Positions 1 to 9,406 of a stretch of 50,618 nucleotides of DNA are shown here, piece after piece; positions within the stretch are counted from its first letter, which is position 1, and every line of letters starts with the position of its first letter. The position numbers were made by a program, and so were the translations under genes. The notes under the pieces were generated by a model. It did no database searches. It was given only the letters and a program-made list of their open reading frames with translations, and was not told the origin of the DNA. This DNA is from CAYURP01 sp964447175 (GTDB lineage: Bacteria; Zixibacteria; MSB-5A5; SM23-73-2): contig CAYURP010000021.1 in NCBI GenBank assembly GCA_964447175.1, positions 1-50,618 on the forward strand, read 5' to 3'.

Positions 1-755
1 GGATATTAGTTATCTCTGATTATCATGCTAAGGGAGAGGTTCTTCCCGAATTTATTAAAATGGTAAAAGATATAAACTTTAACATAATCTGTTTTACTGG
101 AGATATTCTCAAATGGAGGGGCAAAGCCACTGAATGGGCCAATGCCCGAAAGGAGAATAGAGCACCTGATAAAAACAAAGCCGGCATAAAAGAGGAAATC
201 GAGGAAAATGCAGAGGTCTACAGAAAATTGTATGAGGAAATAGGGAAATTAAAAAAGCCAGCTTTTCTAATTCCGGGAAATGTGGATGCGCCCATATCCC
301 AGTATCTCAGGATCGGATTAGAGGCAATGCAGAATCCCGATCTTCACATAATTCACCACAGTTTTTACATTTTTAATGATTGGGTAATAGCAGGCTTCGG
401 GGGTGAGATAACGGAGAGCGAGGGGGAGGATTTCTTTGTTCTCAGGTATCCCCGATGGGGAATGACCTATGGACTGAATTTTCTTACAAATTTGTCCCAG
501 AAAAAGATTCTGTTACTGCATACCCCACCTGTAGGCAAGCTTGATCTGGACAATGGATCGCACAAGGGTTCAGAAGTAGTGAATGATTTAATCGATAAAA
601 TCAAACCTGAATTGGTTTTCTGCGGTCATGCACACAATGCTCAGGGAGAAGAAAAAATTAAAGATACCACAGTTGTAAATCCCGGAGCTCTGAAAAGTAA
701 TAATCATGCAGTAATTAATACTGAAATAGGAAAAGTAGAATTCATAAGATTTTAG
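1..755 (+). CDS. Calcineurin-like metallophosphoesterase, 5' end outside window
   Basis: The open frame is already running at base 3 and reads ILVISDYHAKGE before the first in-window ATG at 60, so the true start lies upstream and the ATG at 60 is internal. The five metal-binding blocks of the family can be seen in order: SDYH (first Asp/His), FTGDILKW, IPGNVDAP, LLHTPP and the C-terminal GHAHNAQG. This supports a cytoplasmic dinuclear-metal phosphoesterase of the YfcE/MJ0936-like type. The substrate (phosphodiester, nucleotide or protein) cannot be told from sequence. The C-terminus is complete, with a TAG stop and a closing stretch VVNPGALKS typical of the fold. No neighbour suggests a pathway; the next gene starts 387 bases further on. 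Confidence 0.85.
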   Translation, partial: ILVISDYHAKGEVLPEFIKMVKDINFNIICFTGDILKWRGKATEWANARKENRAPDKNKAGIKEEIEENAEVYRKLYEEIGKLKKPAFLIPGNVDAPISQYLRIGLEAMQNPDLHIIHHSFYIFNDWVIAGFGGEITESEGEDFFVLRYPRWGMTYGLNFLTNLSQKKILLLHTPPVGKLDLDNGSHKGSEVVNDLIDKIKPELVFCGHAHNAQGEEKIKDTTVVNPGALKSNNHAVINTEIGKVEFIRF

Positions 756-1142
756 CTGAACTATTGAATTCGGGTCGGGGCAATTGGTAACAGAATCTAA
801 TACTAAAAGTTTTGGTAAGAAACATTTCAAATGTACCGACAACTGACCACTGACAACCAACACCTAACAACCAATCAGTCTCTACATAACAGAATACAAC
901 ACAAGACTTATGGGGCTTCGTCCAATACAACTCTCCAAATTCCACTGTTATTCTCATTTACAAAAATATAAAATGTATTTAAGTTATATCAAAAATTCTA
1001 AAATAATTACCAAAACACAAAAAAATACTTGACAAGAAAGGGAAAAACTATTATTATTAATACAAATAAAAAAGTACTGTGGGTGAGGATTTGATTAGGG
1101 GTGAGAAGTATTTGAAATTAATACAAGTATAGGAGGTCGAAG
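756..1142. other. Gene-free stretch with promoter at its 3' end
   Basis: I see no credible gene. Bases 830-885 are low-complexity CAACT/ACCAAC-rich sequence (ACTGACCACTGACAACCAAC and similar), and the same flavour returns at 16980-17015. The last 120 bases hold the promoter and ribosome-binding site of the next gene. Confidence 0.6.
1029..1057 (+). promoter_or_regulatory. Sigma-70-type promoter of the 1143-6802 gene set
   Basis: TTGACA at 1029-1034 is followed after exactly 17 bases by TATTAT at 1052-1057. This is a perfect -35 box and a 5-of-6 -10 box. An AGGAGG ribosome-binding site at 1131-1136 sits six bases before the ATG at 1143. Confidence 0.7.
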
Positions 1143-2477
1143 ATGTTTTACCTTTCATTATCTAAAAAGGTATTTGTAGTAATATGCCTTCTGAGTTTGT
1201 TCTTCATAGATGCACTCAGTACCACGCCCGACAAAAAAATCAAAAAAGAAGTAAAGTTTCAAAAGGTTCAGGAAAAAACATATGATAAACGGATAGGTGC
1301 TATAGCATTTGCGAAAACGATTGTAGACGGCAAGGAGAAAGTGTATCTTAAAGTAATAGCGATGGGAGGAGAGGTTGAGTTTCTTGATGAGAGGGGTGAA
1401 ATAATCTCTCGAAAATCTCTTGTGGTGACCAAGCCTAAAGTGGTAGGAAAATTTTTTGGTAAAGAGGTTATTATGTCTTCCAAGGGTAGTTTTGTATCGA
1501 TTCGAGAATACACTGGCGAGTTTGGAGACCCGATGAATTACATTGTCGAGGAGGAATTCACAATCTGTAATGATAAAGGAGAGGAAATATACAGGATCAA
1601 AGTTCCGGTGAAAGGAATGGGTTCAACAGATCAATGGCTTATCTCAGACAAGGATGGAACAGTAGTAGGAACCAGAATCGCATACGGGGCTATTGACTTT
1701 TTTGGACCTGACGGAAGTATCAAAATAGTTCCTATTTTTGGTGAACTTGGATGGAGGAATGCAGTTGCCAGGGCAATTCTGTCTGGTGATGGAGAATATT
1801 TAGCTGTTTTGGCAAAGGATGTACCAGGACCGAGACGCGAGGTTCGTTTTCATAAAGCCACTCTTTGGGTTATGCTATTTGATATAAAAGGCAATGAGCT
1901 CTGGCGAAGAAAGGCGGATGAACAACGATATGGGAATATTGCTATCTCCGAGCATGGAGAATACTTGTTCTTTAAAGCTTTCACTTTCGGAGAGAAAAAA
2001 GAACGCAGGAATAAGGGAGAAGAGCGTCCCCTAACCAGTGTAACATTGAGTCTTTATGATAAAGAGGGGAATGAGACCGGTTTTAAAGATACATCTCTTT
2101 TTACATATGGGGGATTTCGATTTTCACCCAAAGCAGATTATGCAGCTTTGGCAGGCGATAATCTTATCTGGTTAATGAGAACAAAAGATGGCTCTACTAT
2201 ATTCAAAACAGAGCTTCCAGAGAATCGCAGGATTAGAGACATATTATTCTCAGAAGATGGACAATATCTGATAGTTAAAACAGAAACCAAAATTGGTACT
2301 GAGAAGATGGGTGGAGGCCATATCCCGGTCTATATCTATCCAGTATTTGTATTCAATATCAAAGGGGACTTGGTCTGGCAAAAGGAATTCTCTGATTTGA
2401 GAGAGATTTCATCCTTAGATGGATCACTTATTTTCTCATTTCCTCAAAGATATGAAATTTTTGAGGAGATTGAGTGA
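1143..2477 (+). CDS. Secreted beta-propeller-like protein of unknown function
   Basis: The protein has 444 residues. It opens with a charged stretch and a hydrophobic segment (VFVVICLLSLFFIDALS), which reads as an export signal. The body repeats a theme of short beta-strands: FDIKGNELWRR, LYDKEGNETG, MRTKDGSTIF and FNIKGDLVWQ alternate with blocks such as ISEHGEYLFF and FSEDGQYLIV. Such DGxYL / xxGxLVW repeats are typical of WD40/PQQ-like propellers, so a periplasmic or surface beta-propeller is inferred. No catalytic motif is visible. AGGAGG six bases upstream fixes the start. It is the first gene behind the promoter at 1029 and probably shares its transcript with the two secreted proteins downstream. 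Confidence 0.7.
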   Translation: MFYLSLSKKVFVVICLLSLFFIDALSTTPDKKIKKEVKFQKVQEKTYDKRIGAIAFAKTIVDGKEKVYLKVIAMGGEVEFLDERGEIISRKSLVVTKPKVVGKFFGKEVIMSSKGSFVSIREYTGEFGDPMNYIVEEEFTICNDKGEEIYRIKVPVKGMGSTDQWLISDKDGTVVGTRIAYGAIDFFGPDGSIKIVPIFGELGWRNAVARAILSGDGEYLAVLAKDVPGPRREVRFHKATLWVMLFDIKGNELWRRKADEQRYGNIAISEHGEYLFFKAFTFGEKKERRNKGEERPLTSVTLSLYDKEGNETGFKDTSLFTYGGFRFSPKADYAALAGDNLIWLMRTKDGSTIFKTELPENRRIRDILFSEDGQYLIVKTETKIGTEKMGGGHIPVYIYPVFVFNIKGDLVWQKEFSDLREISSLDGSLIFSFPQRYEIFEEIE

Positions 2478-2542
2478 GCTGAAAACATGAAACATAAAAG
2501 AGGATTTCATATATGGTGTTAAGATCAAAAGGAGAGGGGAAA

Positions 2543-3814
2543 ATGATTAGTTCCAGATTAGGTATAAGCCTGCTTATATGGCTTATGATTTTATTATTTC
2601 AGCCAAATACAACACAGGGATTACGTTGGCCAATTGGAGAGGATGGCGATATACAGCAGCACGTGACAGCGACCTTCGGAGAATTCAGACATACCAGCGG
2701 CAATAATCCACCTTATGATACCACACATTTTCACGATGGTGTGGACATATATGCTCCTTATGAGACTTATGTTTATTCAGTCGAGCCTGAATCAATATGG
2801 GCGATTGATACAATTTTTGGTTCTGTTTTGACTGAACAGCATGATTATCGTCATATTGTTCCCTTCTATTTGCTTGGAGTAGGTGATAGTGTTGAAGAAG
2901 GAACGTTTTTAGGTTACACTACCGACTTTCTGAATGATGGTGACACCCTCAATGATCATCTCCATTTTTCTATTGAGGAGGATAACGATGTTTGGCCCTA
3001 TTGGGGTTTGGAGAATAATCCACTTGACCAATATTATGGCTCGGAATGGTCACTCCAACCCTTCTCTGATACACACTATCCAGTAATTCATTGGATTAAA
3101 ATTGTGGAGGATGAGACCACCACGGAGCTTTCTCCGGATTCTGTTGGAGGTAAAGTTGATATCTGGGTAAGGGCGAGTGATACTACCTCCTACCCGGGTT
3201 GGTACGATATTAATAACGGTATTTATAGTGTAAGTTATAAAATTGAAAGCGACCTGTTCTGGACTGGAGATATAATCTTCGATGAGTATACAGGTTGGTG
3301 GGACATGGATTATGTTTATGCAAATGGCTCAAATAAGTCTACCTACATCTATATTGCCACAAATTCATGGATGGCTTATAATGATTATTGGTGGACTAAT
3401 GGATATACTGATGAATATTATAAGCTCTATGTAAAGGTGTGTGATCAAAGTGACAATTGCGTAGTAGATTCTATGACGGTGAGGGTATGGAACACGACCG
3501 ATATAGAGGAAAAAGAAGACTTGACAGGAGTTCCGAATAGGTTTTCACTTTCTCAGAATTATCCCAATCCATTTAATCCAGATACCAAAATAGACTTCTC
3601 CATTCCCAGGAATTCAAAAGTCAGACTATCTATCTATAATGTTATGGGGCAAAGGATTAAGACATTGGTAGATGAGACAAAAACAACCGGATATTATGAT
3701 GTAATCTGGGATGGCAGGAATGACAATGGCGGAGAAGTGGCAAGTGGCACTTATATCTATAAGCTGGAAGCCGATGATTTTAAAGAAACGAAGAAAATGA
3801 TATTACTTAAGTAA
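2543..3814 (+). CDS. Secreted M23-like peptidase with C-terminal sorting domain
   Basis: I start at ATG 2543 rather than the in-frame ATG at 2513. A GGAGAGG site lies about five bases upstream and the protein then begins with a clean signal peptide (MISSRLGISLLIWLMILLF). The first third has FHDGVDIYAP and, about 90 residues later, HLHFSIEE. These are the HxxxD and HxH zinc-ligand motifs of LytM/M23 metallopeptidases, which cut peptidoglycan or other glycine-rich peptides. A beta-sandwich-like middle follows. The last 85 residues are the sorting domain (LSQNYPNPFNPDT, then VASGTYIYKL, KKMILLK). Such domains direct secretion and surface attachment in FCB bacteria with a Por/type IX-like system. 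The linker between the two zinc motifs looks divergent, so activity is not assured. Confidence 0.75.
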   Translation: MISSRLGISLLIWLMILLFQPNTTQGLRWPIGEDGDIQQHVTATFGEFRHTSGNNPPYDTTHFHDGVDIYAPYETYVYSVEPESIWAIDTIFGSVLTEQHDYRHIVPFYLLGVGDSVEEGTFLGYTTDFLNDGDTLNDHLHFSIEEDNDVWPYWGLENNPLDQYYGSEWSLQPFSDTHYPVIHWIKIVEDETTTELSPDSVGGKVDIWVRASDTTSYPGWYDINNGIYSVSYKIESDLFWTGDIIFDEYTGWWDMDYVYANGSNKSTYIYIATNSWMAYNDYWWTNGYTDEYYKLYVKVCDQSDNCVVDSMTVRVWNTTDIEEKEDLTGVPNRFSLSQNYPNPFNPDTKIDFSIPRNSKVRLSIYNVMGQRIKTLVDETKTTGYYDVIWDGRNDNGGEVASGTYIYKLEADDFKETKKMILLK

Positions 3815-3844
3815 ATTTCAATTAATAATAAAGTGAGGTTAGCT

Positions 3845-6802
3845 ATGAAAAAGGCAATTTTATTTCTTCTTGCCATAGTCTTTCTAGTTTCCCCCTTTAG
3901 TTTTGCCAAGCCCAATCTTCCATATGTCCCCTCCGATTCGGTTCCTTATGTAATCATAACGACAAACCAGGCTAAGTCCGCCTATCAGGTATTAGCTGAT
4001 TGGAAGACGATGAAAGGAACTCATACCGGAGTAATAGAAATGTCTTATATATTAGACTACTTTCCCGGTTATGATAATGCTGAGAAGGTAAGGAACTATA
4101 TAAAGCACATGCACGACAATTACTACACCAGATGGGTTCTCCTGGGTGGAGATGTTTCAGAGGTGCCCACCAGATACGCACGTGTGTGGCTGGGAGGGCT
4201 AGGAGATTTAAACGCTATAAGCGATTATTATTATTCTTGTTTGAATGGAGATTGGAACTATGATGATGATTCAATATGGGGAGAGCTGGAGGATAGTGTG
4301 GATCTAAATCCTCAGGTTTATGTGGGACGTATTCCAACCAGCAATCCTGATACGGTATCTCATTTTATTAATAAGCTACTAAGCTATGAGAAGGACAGCA
4401 CCTATTCCGATTATCAAACTAAGGCATTGTTCTTAACTTCATGGATAAATGGCGATCGTAGTGCCCAGTCGCTTCGTGATACACTGGTCACATTTCTACC
4501 ATACTGGTTTACGCAGGTTAATTTAGATGAATACTCCACTGATGAAGGAATAGATTCACTGAATTCTGGTTTTGGTTTAATAGTAAATTATAGTATGTCT
4601 GAATCAGAGAACAATTTTATCTGTACATGGTCACCACCGAGAGATTGGATTTTCAATTATGATCTTGATAGTCTAAACAATCAACATCGTTATGGAGTTA
4701 TGTTAAATTCAACCTGCTTAAACAATAAATTTGATCTGGACTGCATTTCCAAACATTTCATATTGAACCCAAATGGTGGTCTTGTTGGATACATAGGGAC
4801 AGCAGCATATGATGTGCCTCGTATAACTTCCGATTTCCATACCGAAATATTCAACCAAATATTTAACCGGGGAGAAACAAGAATCGGCAAGGTTTTGACA
4901 GAAGCCAAATTATCCTACATTGATCAAACTACAAATTATGGTGTTTTTCGTCGTGAGAGTATGGCTTATCTTCTTTTAGGTGATCCTCAGATGGAGGTCT
5001 GGACTGAAGCTCCGAGGCATTTCACTATGAACCCTTCTCAGACTACATTGGAGTGTGGTGAGACATTAGTCGGGGCACATGTTTTTGAGCCCGATTCATC
5101 GAATGTAGATAGCGCGCTGGTTTGCCTGATGAAAGATGATGATCAAGTATATCGCGTAGAATACACCAACTCAAATGGGATTGTTTTGTTTTACGAAAGC
5201 TTCTCCGTTGGCTCAGCCAGCTTGGTTGCATCCAAAAGAAACTTCTTTCCTGAATCATTAACTATTGTGATAGAACCTCTCCCTCAGCCGACCTCCTTAT
5301 CAGCTACGGGTATACATAAACAAATCAATCTGTCCTGGGATGATAACTCCCAAAGTGAGAATGGATTCAAAATCGAGAGAAAAACTACAGGATCTTGGTA
5401 TCAAATAGTAACTGTTGGAGCTAATTCTGAGAACTACATAGACGATTCTATAGAATGTGAGAAAACATATTACTATCGCGTTAGGAGCTACAACAGCACT
5501 TGTAACAGTGATTACTCAAACACAGCCTACGACACATCATATACTTGTCCTGATCCAGAATGTCCTTTTCTTTATGTTTGGAATGATGAGGCACTTGTTA
5601 ATGATAACGTGATTTTGACTGGATCTGAAGATGAATACAGCGATAAATCCTCCTTGACTGATTATTACGTTCTCTCTCAATCCCTGGCATCTGAAGATGG
5701 TAAATATGAGCTTGAGATAAGAGAATTCGAAAATGAAGTTTCCCGAATTGACAATATAAGTCTTTTTGCTATAGATTATCCTTTAGGCCAGAATGTGGGC
5801 GTTACTCCAGAGGGAAAAGTGTGGATTTATACAGATCCCGTCTCTCCTATATCCTGTGTTGATCAAGACGGTATTAATCATCTTGACGAAATCTTGACCA
5901 AGGACGGAGAGTATTTCAAGTGCAGCAAACCTGGCTATCTCATAGTTAACTTTGGGCGAATGAATACTCCCGCTTTTCTCAAGCCCTCTGATCAGATGTC
6001 GGACGGTGGTGGTGGTGGAACTTGGCCTCCACCCAAGGATCCCGGTATTGAGCGACTTGTCCCAAAACCTGGATTAAACACTAATATAGTCCACATTGAT
6101 GTGATAGGGGAAAATGGAGAGTGGAAGAATGTGGCTAAGATATATCCCAGGACGAGACCAGTTCTCAGTCTGGTGGAACTATCCCAGTATGTCAATCCCA
6201 ATGAGGATTTCAAGATGAAGATAAGCTGGGATCAGGCATATTCAGCAGATCATATTGCCTATTACAGGTTTGATGATACCCAGCTGGCAATGACTGAGTT
6301 AGCATTGTCTTCGGCTATTCACTCAGATCAAGGGGACGTAAATACTTTACTTAATACGAGTGATAATCAGAGAGTGGAGCTTTCCCCCGACCAATCTATT
6401 AAACTCTCCTTTACTGCTTTGCCAGATGATTCCACAAAACAAAGAGGTTTCCTTTTTGTAGCCAAGGGTTATTATAAGAAACTTGAAACTCCCTCAGATC
6501 AGCTACCAGACATGGCAAAAACTCATATACCCAGTATGGATCAGAATTATCCCAATCCCTTTAACTTATCTACAGAAATCAGGTTTACCTTGCCCGATGA
6601 TGCAAAGGTTACGCTGAATATATATAATATTTTAGGACAAAAAGTTGTTACTTTGCTGGATGAAGAAAAACCAGCTGGTAAGCACACTGTCTTCTGGGAT
6701 GGCAGGGATAAAGGTGGAGCTGAGGTTGCCAGCGGAATCTATTTCTATCAGCTCAAAGCAGGAGACTATAAAGAATTGAAGAAGATGTTATTAATTAAGT
6801 AG
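3845..6802 (+). CDS. Gingipain-type (peptidase C25 family) secreted protein, catalytic His apparently lost
   Basis: The ATG at 3845 is preferred over the GTG at 3833, because that GTG lies within the GTGAGG ribosome-binding site and MKKAILFLLAIVFLVSPFSF makes a proper signal peptide. The protein has 985 residues. The N-terminal part fits C25 peptidases: LLGGDVSEVPTRY, VYVGRIPTSNPD, and STCLNNKFD carrying the expected Cys291. The block that normally reads NYxGHG is NYSMSE (residues 248-253), so the usual catalytic His is missing. After the peptidase-like region come an Ig-like segment, a fibronectin type III domain (LSATGIHKQINLSWDDNSQ), an Asp/Gly-rich region and a C-terminal sorting domain (MDQNYPNPFNLST, ASGIYFYQLKAGD). 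It is probably exported and surface-attached, possibly as a binding protein rather than an active protease. Confidence 0.75.
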   Translation: MKKAILFLLAIVFLVSPFSFAKPNLPYVPSDSVPYVIITTNQAKSAYQVLADWKTMKGTHTGVIEMSYILDYFPGYDNAEKVRNYIKHMHDNYYTRWVLLGGDVSEVPTRYARVWLGGLGDLNAISDYYYSCLNGDWNYDDDSIWGELEDSVDLNPQVYVGRIPTSNPDTVSHFINKLLSYEKDSTYSDYQTKALFLTSWINGDRSAQSLRDTLVTFLPYWFTQVNLDEYSTDEGIDSLNSGFGLIVNYSMSESENNFICTWSPPRDWIFNYDLDSLNNQHRYGVMLNSTCLNNKFDLDCISKHFILNPNGGLVGYIGTAAYDVPRITSDFHTEIFNQIFNRGETRIGKVLTEAKLSYIDQTTNYGVFRRESMAYLLLGDPQMEVWTEAPRHFTMNPSQTTLECGETLVGAHVFEPDSSNVDSALVCLMKDDDQVYRVEYTNSNGIVLFYESFSVGSASLVASKRNFFPESLTIVIEPLPQPTSLSATGIHKQINLSWDDNSQSENGFKIERKTTGSWYQIVTVGANSENYIDDSIECEKTYYYRVRSYNSTCNSDYSNTAYDTSYTCPDPECPFLYVWNDEALVNDNVILTGSEDEYSDKSSLTDYYVLSQSLASEDGKYELEIREFENEVSRIDNISLFAIDYPLGQNVGVTPEGKVWIYTDPVSPISCVDQDGINHLDEILTKDGEYFKCSKPGYLIVNFGRMNTPAFLKPSDQMSDGGGGGTWPPPKDPGIERLVPKPGLNTNIVHIDVIGENGEWKNVAKIYPRTRPVLSLVELSQYVNPNEDFKMKISWDQAYSADHIAYYRFDDTQLAMTELALSSAIHSDQGDVNTLLNTSDNQRVELSPDQSIKLSFTALPDDSTKQRGFLFVAKGYYKKLETPSDQLPDMAKTHIPSMDQNYPNPFNLSTEIRFTLPDDAKVTLNIYNILGQKVVTLLDEEKPAGKHTVFWDGRDKGGAEVASGIYFYQLKAGDYKELKKMLLIK

Positions 6803-6828
6803 TTTTAGTTTTGTTATTAGGAAAAATT

Positions 6829-6861
6829 AAAGACCACTTGATTGATGAGTGGTCTTTTTTT
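6829..6861 (+). terminator. Rho-independent terminator after the C25 gene
   Basis: A perfect 10-bp stem, AAAGACCACT (6829-6838) with AGTGGTCTTT (6848-6857), has a 9-base loop and runs into a T tract to 6861. It closes the plus-strand set. Because the stem is flanked by A and T runs, it may also serve the convergent gene at 6907. Confidence 0.85.
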
Positions 6862-6906
6862 GTGAACTTTTTACTTATTCCAATACTGTAGCTTTATAAG
6901 ATATCT

Positions 6907-8139
6907 CTATTTATCGAAAAAACGGACCTCTTCGAAATCGTCCCAGTCTATTTTAGTTTCGTTTCCGTGCTCATCCTCTATAAAAATTCCCTTGTTATCC
7001 TCATTTACGTCGTTGGAGTCTTCTAACCTGAACTGTTTGCCGTTCTTTAATGTGACCTCAGATCCCCAGAAGGCTCGCTTTCTTATGGACTGGACATTTC
7101 CAAATTCGATCTCCATATCCAGATCGTGATACTTTCCGTTCAAAATCTCCCAGGTGTACTGTTCATCGTCGTCCCAGGTTATATAGCCGGTGTATTTGTC
7201 CCCGTCCTCATCTTCGACTGTTCCATAAAGCCTTTTACCCCCATCGAATTCATCATAGGCTTTTAAAAATTTCTCTCCACCCTCCAGAAAATCAACCTTA
7301 TCGAAACTACCCCAGGAAACATCGATCAAGCCGATTTCTGAATCGTTAAGCTGGATTCCATTGATGGAGCTGTTAACATCATTGGTTCCCGAAAGGTTCA
7401 ATTCTTCTCCATTGGTAAGATAAATCCGGGCTGAGCTTCGTGATCTTCTTTCTATAGCTTCAATATTGCCAAATGGAATCTCCCAGTCCCGGCCATGCTC
7501 ATTGCCGTCTAAAATGTCAGTGGAGAAAAGCTCGTCTGTGTCCCAGGTGATAAAGCCGGTGAACTCCTCTCCGTCCCGGGTAGTCAGCTTACCATAAAGC
7601 CTATTCCTTTTTATGGGAGGGGTTTTGTTTGGCTCCTTCTCAAAGGTTACCTTTTCCAGGTTATCCCAATTTAGAGTCAACTTTCCGAATTCCGGTCCTT
7701 CCACCTCAATCCCCCGGACAGAATTCCCGATGTCTGTTCCGTAGCTGGTAACGTCCATACTGGTTCCGTTCCTTAGATAGAGGGTGGCTTTATGACCTGA
7801 CCTGACCTTGATCTGTTCCAGATGCCCGAACTTGACGCCCATGGAGGCACTGGTTTCGCCTTCCTCACCCTCTTCGCCCAGGCTGATGCGTAAGCCGAAA
7901 ATGCTTACGTATTTTTCCTTTTTTGTTTTTCTGGTGTGGGGGGTATAGTATTTCTTGGTGGCATCCAGGATATCGTCCCAGAAAGCCTCATTTTTATCCC
8001 ACCTGATCCACCCATCGTACACTTTATCATCATCTGTATAAATTTTTCCATAAATTCGACCTGTGGTGGAGAAAACGTATTTAAATAAAAGAAAAAAGAA
8101 GAGGGTGGTTAATAGGGATATTATAATAGCTCTTTTCAT
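6907..8139 (-). CDS. Secreted or membrane-anchored three-repeat protein of unknown function
   Basis: The protein has 410 residues. An N-terminal hydrophobic segment (IIISLLTTLFFFLLFKYVFS) acts as signal or anchor. The remainder is three copies of a module of about 110 residues. Each opens with a GRIYGKI / NRLYGKL / KRLYGTV strand and continues with GxIxWDxDE and xDILDG-like segments. Copies two and three then read EIPFGNIEAIERR or EIEFGNVQSIRKR, followed by a xxLxNGxxxxL strand and NDVNxxxxGIxxxD. The pattern suggests small beta-barrel modules in tandem. I do not recognise an enzyme family. The gene stands alone on the minus strand, convergent with the C25 gene and divergent from the GTPase gene at 8383. 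Confidence 0.65.
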   Translation of the reverse strand: MKRAIIISLLTTLFFFLLFKYVFSTTGRIYGKIYTDDDKVYDGWIRWDKNEAFWDDILDATKKYYTPHTRKTKKEKYVSIFGLRISLGEEGEEGETSASMGVKFGHLEQIKVRSGHKATLYLRNGTSMDVTSYGTDIGNSVRGIEVEGPEFGKLTLNWDNLEKVTFEKEPNKTPPIKRNRLYGKLTTRDGEEFTGFITWDTDELFSTDILDGNEHGRDWEIPFGNIEAIERRSRSSARIYLTNGEELNLSGTNDVNSSINGIQLNDSEIGLIDVSWGSFDKVDFLEGGEKFLKAYDEFDGGKRLYGTVEDEDGDKYTGYITWDDDEQYTWEILNGKYHDLDMEIEFGNVQSIRKRAFWGSEVTLKNGKQFRLEDSNDVNEDNKGIFIEDEHGNETKIDWDDFEEVRFFDK

Positions 8140-8382
8140 AAAAATTCTCCGGGTATAAAGATTAAATATTTTCGACCATATTTATCCTTTTTTATTAACG
8201 AAAAATCTCGATGTATGGTTTCAAAAAATTAAAAACTTTTATTTCTGTTGAGTTAATTCCTGTAATTTTCTTGAATTACAAGAGATTAGCAGTTGTCTAA
8301 AATTTATATCAGGCTCTGTCTATCCAATTGACTCCAGAAGAGGAACGGATTATATTATTAGGAAGAATAAGGATAGTTAAAG

Positions 8383-9372
8383 ATGCCGGCGAACCTGCCA
8401 CCACAATATTACGAAGCTGAGAGAAGATACCGTCAGGCAAAAACCGAAGAGGACAAACTCAGCTGCCTGCAGGAGATGCTGGCTATTATGCCCAAGCACA
8501 AGGGCACAGACAAGCTTCAGGCGGATCTCAGAAGAAGGATCTCCAAACTAAAAAAACTTGCCTCCCAGCAAAAGAAAAGCAGCAAAAGGGCGCAAGTTTT
8601 TAAGGTGGAGAAGGAGGGCGCTGGGCAGCTGGTCTTAATAGGTCCTCCTAATGTGGGTAAGTCTCAGATATTAGCCAGCTTAACCAATGCCAACCCGGAG
8701 ATCGCTCCCTACCCTTTCACCACCCAGAAGCCTCTGCCCGGAATGATGCCCTATGATCACATTCAGATTCAGCTGGTGGACGTTCCCCCCATATCGCCGG
8801 ACTATATGGAGTTCTGGGTGCCGGGGATTGTGCGAAACTCCGATGGGGCGCTTCTGGTGGTGGATTTATCCTCTGATGACCTGATTGACCAGACCGAGAT
8901 GGTTATCAAAAGACTTGAAGATTCCAAGGTTAGTCTGGAAATGGAGGAGAAACCCATTGATCCCCGGGATGGTATCGCTCACAAAAAAACTCTGATTTTA
9001 GCCAACAAAAACGAGACAGAAAAAGCAAAGGGAAATTTAGAATTCCTGAGAGAATTTTACAAGGACAAGTTTCCGATCTTCTCTTTTTCCGCTGCCACAA
9101 AAGAAAATCTAAGCGATCTAAAAAAAACCATATATGATCTTTTGGGGATCATCCGGGTATACACTAAAGAGCCAAGTAAAAAACCCGATTATAGCGAACC
9201 TATAATCCTGAAAAAAGGGGGAAAGCTTCTGGATGCTGCTTTATCTATTCACAAGGATTTTGCCCGGGAATTAAAATATGCCCGGATCTGGGGCAAGGAA
9301 AAGTATGACGGGCAGATGGTTCAAAAGGATTATCCCCTGCAGGACGAGGACGTGGTGGAGTTTCACATTTAG
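8383..9372 (+). CDS. Obg/DRG-like GTPase with C-terminal TGS domain
   Basis: The protein has 329 residues. After an N-terminal helical region of about 80 residues (rich in Lys and Gln) comes the P-loop GPPNVGKS (residues 87-94). Next are a switch region PFTTQKPLPGMM, then LVDVPP (D133) in place of the canonical DxxG, a LLVVDLSSDD strand, and NKNE (208-211) in place of NKxD. The last 60 residues resemble a TGS domain ending in YPLQDEDVVEFHI. This order matches the DRG/Obg superfamily, whose members act around the ribosome or RNA. The two altered G-motifs may be features of this subfamily. The gene is monocistronic. Confidence 0.8.
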   Translation: MPANLPPQYYEAERRYRQAKTEEDKLSCLQEMLAIMPKHKGTDKLQADLRRRISKLKKLASQQKKSSKRAQVFKVEKEGAGQLVLIGPPNVGKSQILASLTNANPEIAPYPFTTQKPLPGMMPYDHIQIQLVDVPPISPDYMEFWVPGIVRNSDGALLVVDLSSDDLIDQTEMVIKRLEDSKVSLEMEEKPIDPRDGIAHKKTLILANKNETEKAKGNLEFLREFYKDKFPIFSFSAATKENLSDLKKTIYDLLGIIRVYTKEPSKKPDYSEPIILKKGGKLLDAALSIHKDFARELKYARIWGKEKYDGQMVQKDYPLQDEDVVEFHI

Positions 9373-9406
9373 GTAGAATGATCGAATAGATAGATGAAAA
9401 AATGTA

